Shown here piece after piece: positions 17,201-21,154 of a DNA stretch of 21,154 nt. Source of the stretch: a virus. How positions within the stretch are numbered: position 1 is the first letter of the stretch; the number at the start of each line of letters is the position of its first letter. The stretch is from the IMG/VR virus record IMGVR_UViG_3300008259_000716, positions 1 through 21,154 of that record. One strand, written 5' to 3'. The notes beneath the pieces were generated by a model, which saw only the letters and a list, made by a program, of their open reading frames with translations, ran no database searches and was not told the DNA's origin. Made by a program: the position numbers and the translations under genes.

Positions 17201-18091
17201 CAAGAAGGAGTATCTAATCAAATCAGATATGATGCTCAAATTAAATCAAGAAGTAATGAAATTCTTACTGGTGAAAAATCTATTAAGGTTTTTGCTGATA
17301 TTACTAGAGCAAATACATTTAATACTATGTCGCCAGTAATAGACACTGTACCTGCTAGTATCGTTCTCTTAGAAAATGTTATCAACAATAGCAATGCTAA
17401 TGAAACAACAAGATATGGTAATTCTCAAGTTAGATATATTTCTAAAAATGTTGTTTTAACTGATGGTCTAGATGCTGAGGATATCAAGGTTTATATTACA
17501 GCATATAAACCTTCAACCTCTGAAATTTACGTTTATGCCAAAATATTATCATCTGATGATGATACTAAGTTTGATGAAAGAGATTGGACATTACTAAAAC
17601 AAATATCTCCTGCTGGTACTTATAGTGATTCTCTCAATGAAAAGAGCTTCATAGAGCTCGAATATACTTTTGAGCAAACACCACCTTCGACAAGAATTAG
17701 TGGTATTATTACTTCAAACAGTAACACTACAATTTCTGGTGTAGGTACTACATTCACTTCTTCACTTACAGCGGGGGATATTGTAAAAATAGTAGAGTCT
17801 AATACTCTTTCCGACTATGATATTTCAGTTGTAGACACTATTGCTAACAACACATCACTAGCGTTAAAGACATCCACCTCATTTTCTGGTTCAGGCACTC
17901 TTGAGAAAGTAACACAGCCTGGTGCTGCTTTTAAATATAATAGAGATGAGAATATAGTAAATTATTTTAATCCAGATACATCTTTGAATTCTACTTACAA
18001 GACGTTTGCTATTAAGGTAGTACTGACGTCATCTTCAAAGAGAAATGTTCCTCTGCTCAAAGATATAAGAGCATTGGCTGTTTCTGTGTGA
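11276..18091 (+). CDS. Giant DUF4815-type baseplate/fibre structural protein with internal Hint domain
   Basis: Virion structural protein of 2271 residues, in the position of the peripheral baseplate or fibre-attachment proteins of marine T4-like phages. The N-terminus is characteristic of the DUF4815 family: Y-H-R-I-L-F-R-P-A-V-P-I-Q-A-R-E-L-T-Q near residues 22-40, then F-G-D-N-I-Y-R-Q-G-T. A helical stretch starting T-M-K-D-I-K-Q-I-E-D-R-I-N at about 1022 is also typical. After residue 1574 come D-P-I-A-Q-T-F-L-V, G-V-F-V-T-K-S-H-L-F-F and F-D-T-P-V-Y-L-K-A-G-R-E-Y, conserved beta-sandwich elements of the family. Residues 1430-1574 are a Hint domain, annotated separately. Three copies of the module seen in the gp7-position protein lie at 13175-13321, 16622-16768 and 17702-17872. 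The molecular role in the virion is inferred, not known. Confidence 0.85.
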   Translation: MALDTDFNVSPYYDDFDEQKNYHRILFRPAVPIQARELTQLQSILQNQVERFGDNIYRQGTILKGCNLSFDFNFTYVKILDLQVDGITTLVSRYANTYVKDSANLTSEVINQVQGLESQNPDLSTLFLKYINTGTGSKKKYANSDVLTIFAKDYSLQSITISAAGTLYDNTDTVVITGGSGSGANASIVTFSNGSIKDVIINSGGSGYLTAPNINITSATGSSGALVGLNYIAQVRVANSSFTAPVGTGSAVTIGDGIIYQKGHFVRVEEQTTIISKYNNKPSNVSLGFVTSESIVNNSVDSTLLDNAQGYSNYTAPGSHRLKLTPTFVAIPSTEAQSNLEFFSILEFDEGVISKRRTATEFNSVSSELAKRTREESGDYVVKPFSIYTEEKTGNTTHLNLSVSAGVGYVNGFRTEISGTVRVPFRKGTDTSTSNNQTISTNYGNYVVVNELLGNFDFSTGSTINLRNTAATDCTDNFGGSPTSPGSVIGTAKLRSILYESGDVGTPSCKYRLYLFAIKMTPGQTFAGVRSVNISGGGTADVVLTEGKAVLKETDSDSLIFTSGANAVSFFTNEQFIYRRNDNVTIQTTGIGTLSVTGSEEFPYTISSTLNDTQERDFIVIPQANSFSTVNLTGTVSTSGNVVTGTSTNFLSELDVGDYIKLSGNDDFFRVSTLVSSTSMTLNGTSVPTVSSNTFSYAFPKNVPVRLDRGSANVSIDSNGNTAFLFVGTTLNSSTTCSVYYNSKVDGASAKTKTVTKDVYVKLSTDKLASTTVGPWCIGIPDAFRITGVFVGSSNTYSNTTTNFASSFELITGQTDNLYGLSFIKRKPGSTVSLSATSNLLVRVDIFTHGSGYYLSTESYPVDDSTVPVPSNKIRTESIPYFLSPRNNKYFNLRDCIDFRPIVANTANTSATSVAGATVDPSSTETLTGTLYFPTPNEAFEADVTHFLSRVDAVVMDAYGTVSIVEGKPDLTPVPPKATDSTMKLGTIVVPPYPTLSPKAATLSKRFEYSTLVKTDQTRGYTMKDIKQIEDRINRIEYYSLLNTLEKSATDINLPGEANTAISRFKNGFFADSFSSYDISNVSDPEYLIYIDTKTSTARPQIEKNRVELIANTSLSSNVTFKGEYALLNYDEVEFINQPIANKTRNPVQLYWNFKGQAKLFPKYDDYYDVQKGSVNVTIDLATPLNQLTQAINDNVQFKKDSKQITTTDTGFQNTVPPTRSSTGVDQRTVTQTTTTVSNSLQPGDTITNVQPVGEFLTDFGMKPYIRAQWITVVAVGLRPDSEHYVFFDKVNMAQYLRPATVEDIETMDTRGLAFEPTAKFTGPTGSTITTDSNGTLIAAMYIPAETFFVGERSVIIADNPDIDDLDSSISAASTSYNAYNFYKDTSALTITTKSPGPVKAVSNTTVDVKKTTTTRLVPQLPTPAPRCCCFVRGTQITMADGTYKKIEDVLIGDYLLGQDGAHNKVVEFLRPTLGDTGSSLMAFNGGKPFMTSDHPVYIRGKGWKSFDPEMTVTKYNMVVGKYKIGDVIETQDGVGFEITSIQEYLSENQDQLIYNFRLDGNHTYIADNLIVHNKDPIAQTFLVNPTSGADGVFVTKSHLFFRNNSSIAISNNASEPTVVTFDTPVYLKAGREYAIVAIPDRSSPEFKMWVGEIGVPDVANSSLVSAINLISGSMFLSQNDTTWTPYQSEDLKFKIFIANFNKTSGTVVLENNPTEFLTLSNTQGSFIESEEVAQKANTYLSGTFTCNTSSAIVNTSTSQTGSLSVGQYVLLTFANTAVSRTGTVSNTTAVILTGTGTLFTTEYAAGDYLLVDSQIRQIESIANNTQLTLDAPLGSSVSANAHFGVSEKFQVSRVNAANTTTITLKDIPKHIMDGGTTNHGSVQRVVRAVVEKINDDDTIVLKDSTASNSTFRFEATKLLVGEDSQATATISSVDNRSVNFTESYLRYITPPSTSTTIVQKILANTGSTAANSVVQEGVSNQIRYDAQIKSRSNEILTGEKSIKVFADITRANTFNTMSPVIDTVPASIVLLENVINNSNANETTRYGNSQVRYISKNVVLTDGLDAEDIKVYITAYKPSTSEIYVYAKILSSDDDTKFDERDWTLLKQISPAGTYSDSLNEKSFIELEYTFEQTPPSTRISGIITSNSNTTISGVGTTFTSSLTAGDIVKIVESNTLSDYDISVVDTIANNTSLALKTSTSFSGSGTLEKVTQPGAAFKYNRDENIVNYFNPDTSLNSTYKTFAIKVVLTSSSKRNVPLLKDIRALAVSV
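15563..15997 (+). other. Hint (intein/BIL-type) autoprocessing domain, residues 1430-1574
   Basis: This 145-residue segment interrupts the DUF4815-type protein and has the blocks of a minimal Hint domain. The N-terminal block starts at C1430: C-F-V-R-G-T-Q-I-T-M-A-D-G-T followed by K-K-I-E-D-V-L-I-G-D. The block-B motif T-x-x-H is T1492-S-D-H1495 in M-T-S-D-H-P-V-Y-I, followed by G-W-K-S-F-D-P. The C-terminal blocks are Y-N-F-R-L-D-G-N-H-T-Y-I-A-D-N-L-I-V-H-N, ending in H1573-N1574. There is no room for a homing endonuclease. The next residue is Lys1575, not the Cys, Ser or Thr required for protein splicing, so by sequence it resembles bacterial intein-like or polymorphic-toxin Hint domains that cleave rather than splice. 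Two further cysteines (1428, 1429) precede C1430. Block assignment is firm; activity is unproven. Confidence 0.92.
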
Positions 18092-18096
18092 TAAAA

Positions 18097-18318
18097 ATGA
18101 CATTGATAAAAACAGATAAAGACCAGTTTGTGAGAGATGATTCTAATCACGCTCTACTAAATAATGATGTTAATGGCTATAAACAATATTTGCAAACAAG
18201 ACGTTCTCAAAAAAAAGTAATGGATGTTGAGAATGAGGTTAGAAACTTAAAAAATGAAATGAGCGATATAAAAAGTATGCTTATGATTCTCATCAATCAA
18301 AATAATAAAGAGATTTAA
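18097..18318 (+). CDS. Small coiled-coil protein between baseplate and fibre genes
   Basis: A 73-residue protein. The N-terminal half (Q-F-V-R-D-D-S-N-H-A-L-L-N-N-D and Y-K-Q-Y-L-Q-T-R-R) resembles a short hypothetical family that recurs in marine phage structural clusters. The C-terminal half, about residues 40-68, is a predicted coiled coil with hydrophobic residues at heptad spacing (V-M-D-V-E-N-E-V-R-N-L-K-N-E-M, then I-K-S-M-L-M-I-L-I). I chose ATG 18097, five bases after the preceding stop. A GTG at 18088 overlapping that stop would add three residues (M-I-K) but fits the family beginning less well. The next fibre gene starts two bases after its stop. Function is unknown; an oligomeric adaptor or fibre-assembly helper would fit but is inference. 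Confidence 0.65.
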   Translation: MTLIKTDKDQFVRDDSNHALLNNDVNGYKQYLQTRRSQKKVMDVENEVRNLKNEMSDIKSMLMILINQNNKEI

Positions 18319-18320
18319 CA

Positions 18321-19505
18321 ATGGCCTTCTCTACAAGTAATGTAAACCCAGTAACAGATACGTTTCAGACGTGGGTTGATAAAACTAATGAATTATTAGA
18401 TGCATACTCCACCACTATTTTGACTGCTGCTGCAAATAGTGAGGGAGGATTGACAACTGGAAACGCTACTATTGAAGGTATCTTCACTGCAAACTCAATC
18501 ACAGTTTATGGTACAGTGTCGGAGGGACTGAGGGGTGGTAATACTACTGTTGCAAACACTTTGTTCATTACGAGTAATGTATCTATTGGTAATTCTACTG
18601 TTAATACCACAATAACAACTAGTTCAATAAACACTGACCTTTCTCTAATAGTACTTGGTAGTACTTCTTTGTCTAACACACTCACTGTGGTTGGTAATAC
18701 TACAATCACTAATGTATTAGTGACTGGTGAGTTTCAACTACTTGGTAATTTAAATATATCTAACGGAACTTTGTTTGCTGATACTACTAATAACAGAGTT
18801 GGTATCAATAATACGGCTCCAGGAGTAGCTTTGAGGGTGACTGGAGCTGCGGATATATCATCCACAGCAAATATCCAAGGAAATGCCAATGTTGGCGGCA
18901 CCCTCGGTGTATCAGGAAATACAACCCTATCTGGGGGGGTACAAATAATCAATGGTAACACAAATTTTGATAGTGGAACATTGTTTATTGATGCTACTAA
19001 TAATAGAGTTGGTATTAATAATACAGCTCCAGGAGTAGCTTTGATGGTGACTGGAGCTGCGGATATATCATCCACAGCAAATATCCAAGGAAATGCCACT
19101 ATAGGTGGAACTCTCAATGTGACGGGTAATACTACAATCACTGGTATTACAACACTATCAGGAAATACTGTTCTTTCAGGTACTTTACAAACAATATCTG
19201 GTAACACGGTGTTTGATACCAACGTTCTTGTTATTGATTCGGTTTCTAATCGGGTGGGTATATTAACAGCTACACCAGGTGTTGCATTAGATGTAGTTGG
19301 ATCTGCAAATATATCAACCAGTGTCAACAGTGCTTTGTTAACAGTCGGCTCTAATTTCATTGCTAATAGCTCTGCTATCGTAGGAACCGGATTTGCTAAT
19401 ATATCAACCAGTGTCAACAGTGCTCTGTTAACAGTCGGTACTGATTTCATTGCAAACACAACTGGTGCATATCATACTGGCTTGATAAATGCAGCTAGTT
19501 TTTAA
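18321..19505 (+). CDS. Tail-fibre protein 1, N-terminal part before a frameshift
   Basis: Repeat-rich fibre protein. The N-terminus (V-T-D-T-F-Q-T-W-V-D-K-T-N-E-L-L-D-A-Y) is the attachment-type start common in marine phage fibres. The rest is a beta-repeat shaft of Asn/Thr/Ser-rich strands. It includes three copies of a motif N-R-V-G-I-x(4)-P-G-V-A-L-x-V-x-G-x-A-x-I-S, near residues 156-185, 226-255 and 310-335; this motif is widespread in trimeric phage fibres. The frame ends after N-A-A-S-F at TAA 19503, and the same style of protein continues at once in the -1 frame. The joined product would be 655 residues. As it stands the gene lacks its C-terminal domain, which lies in the next entry. 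Confidence 0.75.
   Translation: MAFSTSNVNPVTDTFQTWVDKTNELLDAYSTTILTAAANSEGGLTTGNATIEGIFTANSITVYGTVSEGLRGGNTTVANTLFITSNVSIGNSTVNTTITTSSINTDLSLIVLGSTSLSNTLTVVGNTTITNVLVTGEFQLLGNLNISNGTLFADTTNNRVGINNTAPGVALRVTGAADISSTANIQGNANVGGTLGVSGNTTLSGGVQIINGNTNFDSGTLFIDATNNRVGINNTAPGVALMVTGAADISSTANIQGNATIGGTLNVTGNTTITGITTLSGNTVLSGTLQTISGNTVFDTNVLVIDSVSNRVGILTATPGVALDVVGSANISTSVNSALLTVGSNFIANSSAIVGTGFANISTSVNSALLTVGTDFIANTTGAYHTGLINAASF
18781..19098 (+). repeat. 210-bp-period direct repeat in fibre gene 1
   Basis: Bases 18781-18888 and 18991-19098 are near-identical, differing at a handful of positions, with a period of 210 bases (70 codons, frame kept). They encode the N-R-V-G-I...P-G-V-A-L fibre motif and the following A-A-D-I-S-S-T-A-N-I-Q-G strand. 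A third, diverged copy of the motif follows at about 19225-19310. Confidence 0.9.
19140..19204 (+). repeat. 65-bp direct repeat, copy in fibre gene 1
   Basis: Identical over 65 bases to 21083-21147 (offset 1943). It encodes T-G-I-T-T-L-S-G-N-T-V-L-S-G-T-L-Q-T-I-S-G-N in both genes. Confidence 0.95.
19389..19502 (+). repeat. 114-bp direct repeat, copy in fibre gene 1
   Basis: Identical over 114 bases to 20606-20719 in fibre gene 2 (offset 1217), in the same reading phase. The right end of identity is at the T run where the fibre 1 frame breaks. Diverged copies of the same unit also occur around 19308-19363 and 19578-19696. Confidence 0.95.
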
Positions 19506-20287
19506 TATCAGCAAACACTGCTACTTTTAGTGGATCCGTATCAGGTATTACTACGCTAGGATCAGGTAATACAACTATCACTGGATTTGCTAATGTATCA
19601 ACTAGTGTCAATAGTGCATTACTGACTGTTGGTACTAACCTAATTGCGAATACAACTGGACTATATCATACTGGTCTTGTGAATGCAGCTAGTCATACAG
19701 TCGGTACTGATTTCATTGCAAACACAACTGGTGTATATCATACTGGAACTGTGAACGCTGATAGTTTCTCAACTTCTGCTCTTCTTGCTAACACAACAGC
19801 TTTAGTACCAACTTCTAATACTATACTACTTGGAAATAGTACTAGTAGATTTGTATTATCAGCAAACACTGGTAATTTTTCTGGTAATGTAACGCTATCC
19901 GCAAACACGACAAGCAATAATCTAGCAGTGAGCGGTAATCTTTCAATAAATAGTTTTGCAACTTTTCTGACCTTTGCAAATACAGATCTAGGTAGTAATA
20001 CAACTCATAGTATAACTGCTTTAAGTTTTCCTAAAGCAGATTCTCACACAGGAGAATTGTTAATTCACATCAAGCGTGGTTCAGAATACCAGATTACAAA
20101 AATATTATTTACACATGATGATATAGATATCAATCAGACAGTTTATGGATCATTAGTATCTCCAACCACTTCTTTAGAACTAGCTAATAATATTCTACTT
20201 TCTATCAATGTATCTAATATTGATTTGACATTGAGACAAAGATCCGCAAACACTACGGTAAAAATTTTAGCAAACATGATTAACTAG
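19502..20287 (+). CDS. Tail-fibre protein 1, C-terminal part after a frameshift
   Basis: Continuation of fibre protein 1 in the -1 frame. The frame has a stop at 19496-19498, so it is open only from 19499 and there is no ATG near its beginning (the first candidate is a GTG at 19679); independent translation looks unlikely. About 150 residues of shaft repeats (G-F-A-N-V-S-T-S-V-N-S-A-L-L-T-V-G-T and I-A-N-T-T-G-x-Y-H-T-G) are followed by a non-repetitive domain of about 100 residues: H-S-I-T-A-L-S-F-P-K, H-T-G-E-L-L-I-H-I-K-R-G-S-E-Y-Q-I-T-K-I-L-F-T-H-D-D, and a last strand ending T-T-V-K-I-L-A-N-M-I-N. This resembles the C-terminal beta-sandwich domain of other marine phage fibre proteins. 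No S74 chaperone domain is visible. Confidence 0.65.
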   Translation, partial: LISANTATFSGSVSGITTLGSGNTTITGFANVSTSVNSALLTVGTNLIANTTGLYHTGLVNAASHTVGTDFIANTTGVYHTGTVNADSFSTSALLANTTALVPTSNTILLGNSTSRFVLSANTGNFSGNVTLSANTTSNNLAVSGNLSINSFATFLTFANTDLGSNTTHSITALSFPKADSHTGELLIHIKRGSEYQITKILFTHDDIDINQTVYGSLVSPTTSLELANNILLSINVSNIDLTLRQRSANTTVKILANMIN

Positions 20288-20296
20288 GATAGTTGA

Positions 20297-21154
20297 ATGT
20301 CTACAGCAAATAGCAAATTAAAAATTGATTACGGATTTGAATCGTTTGGATCTAGTAATGTACACGGAGATTTGAAAGTAACAGGAGGACTTCAAGTTGA
20401 TGGTATTTTAGTTTATTCAGGAACTGCTTCTGGAGATTGGCTTCCTGATACTGATGGTCGCTTATTAGGAAACACAACACTAAGGTGGAATTTGAATGGA
20501 AGATCTGCTAATATAGCAAACAATTTGAGCGTATCAGGTTCAACCATATTAAATAATACTCTTACAGTTAGTGGTGTTACCAACAGCGTGAACACAACTA
20601 TTACTGGATTTGCTAATATATCAACCAGTGTCAACAGTGCTCTGTTAACAGTCGGTACTGATTTCATTGCAAACACAACTGGTGCATATCATACTGGCTT
20701 GATAAATGCAGCTAGTTTTACTTCTAATACAGTATTGTTAGGAAATAATACCAGTAGATTTGTAATATCAGCAAATACTATAAATGTATCAGGATTGATT
20801 GATAGTAGTAATAGTGCGAATTTCACAGGTCAAGTGAATTCAAGTACTGGGTTTATATCTGGTACAATAAATTCAACATCTAACGGGATATTTGCTAATT
20901 CAACTAATATATCATTAGGTAACTCTTCTGTTAATGTTAATATAACAACAGCTGGTATTACTTCTTCTGGTGGTAGTGGTGTTAATCCATCCTCTAATAC
21001 GTTAGGAACAACGTTGGGTACAAGTTCCCAACGTTGGTCGTTGGCGGCAAACACTGGTGATTTTTCTGGGAATGTTACTGTTACTGGTATTACAACACTA
21101 TCAGGAAATACTGTTCTTTCAGGTACTTTACAAACAATATCTGGTAATGTTGTT
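20297..21154 (+). CDS. Tail-fibre protein 2, 3' partial
   Basis: Open frame of 286 codons from ATG 20297 to the window end without a stop, beginning nine bases after fibre gene 1. The N-terminus is different from fibre 1 (K-I-D-Y-G-F-E-S-F-G-S-S-N-V-H-G-D-L-K-V), followed by a D-T-D-G-R-L-L-G-N-T-T-L-R-W motif that recurs later as L-G-T-S-S-Q-R-W. The shaft is built from the same strands as fibre 1, including a perfect 114-bp DNA repeat (20606-20719) and a 65-bp repeat (21083-21147). Here the G-L-I-N-A-A-S-F segment runs on in frame into T-S-N-T-V-L-L-G-N-N-T-S-R-F-V, the part that is missing at the frame break in fibre 1. Probably a receptor-binding or accessory fibre; the tip lies beyond the window. 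Confidence 0.8.
   Translation, partial: MSTANSKLKIDYGFESFGSSNVHGDLKVTGGLQVDGILVYSGTASGDWLPDTDGRLLGNTTLRWNLNGRSANIANNLSVSGSTILNNTLTVSGVTNSVNTTITGFANISTSVNSALLTVGTDFIANTTGAYHTGLINAASFTSNTVLLGNNTSRFVISANTINVSGLIDSSNSANFTGQVNSSTGFISGTINSTSNGIFANSTNISLGNSSVNVNITTAGITSSGGSGVNPSSNTLGTTLGTSSQRWSLAANTGDFSGNVTVTGITTLSGNTVLSGTLQTISGNVV
20606..20719 (+). repeat. 114-bp direct repeat, copy in fibre gene 2
   Basis: Second copy of the perfect 114-base repeat, encoding G-F-A-N-I-S-T-S-V-N-S through G-L-I-N-A-A-S-F. Here the frame stays open past the right end. Confidence 0.95.
21083..21147 (+). repeat. 65-bp direct repeat, copy in fibre gene 2
   Basis: Second copy of the 65-base perfect repeat, near the right window edge. 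Identity stops at 21147, where the copies read TGTTG here and CACGG in fibre gene 1. Confidence 0.95.

Noticed and set aside
18088-18090. GTG start for the small coiled-coil gene
   Set aside because: It overlaps the preceding stop and adds only three residues; ATG 18097 gives a better family-like N-terminus. The overlap start is possible but weaker.
18734-19459. 241-codon open frame on the minus strand under fibre gene 1
   Set aside because: It mirrors the repeat structure of the + strand fibre gene and has biased hydrophobic composition typical of an antisense shadow. No independent gene signals are present.
18781-20719. Repeats resembling a CRISPR or satellite array
   Set aside because: Units keep reading frame, vary in length and encode fibre motifs. 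There is no constant repeat-spacer pattern.

Overview
The window is a block of late structural genes from a T4-like myovirus, probably from a marine environment. All genes lie on the + strand, the DNA is AT-rich, and genes abut or overlap by a few bases (ATGA and TAATG junctions), so they were most likely read as one long late transcript. The proteins are rich in Asn, Ser and Thr and resemble the baseplate set of marine T4-like phages (cyanophage and pelagiphage relatives). The host cannot be fixed from the sequence. I saw no tRNA, rRNA, CRISPR array, insertion sequence or convincing terminator.

Layout. (1) 3-4211, tail-tube cap and central hub: a gp48/gp54-like tube cap (5' end cut by the window edge), gp53 with a LysM-like region, a gp27-like hub, a lysozyme-less gp5-like spike stem and a PAAR spike tip. 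(2) 4212-11264, baseplate wedge: gp25, gp6 (baseplate-J type), a large gp7-position protein split by a frameshift, and a gp8-like wedge protein with a long repeat extension. (3) 11276-18091, one 2271-residue DUF4815-type structural protein that carries a complete Hint (intein/BIL-type) autoprocessing domain. (4) 18097-21154, a small coiled-coil protein and two repeat-rich tail-fibre genes. The first fibre gene is broken by a -1 frameshift; the second runs off the window end.

Together the genes encode the machine joining tail tube, central spike, wedges and peripheral fibres. The main finding is the Hint domain (residues about 1430-1574) inside the giant baseplate or fibre protein. It ends in His-Asn followed by Lys, a residue that cannot support canonical splicing, so self-cleavage at a domain boundary is a real possibility.

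Other points of interest are two reading-frame breaks in large structural genes, a 53-57 residue beta module present in six copies across two proteins, a second (G-E-x-V-x-Q type) module spread over four proteins, and long perfect DNA repeats (114 and 65 bp) shared by the two adjacent fibre genes, one of which ends at the frameshift. These suggest structural and fibre genes that evolve by exchanging modules.
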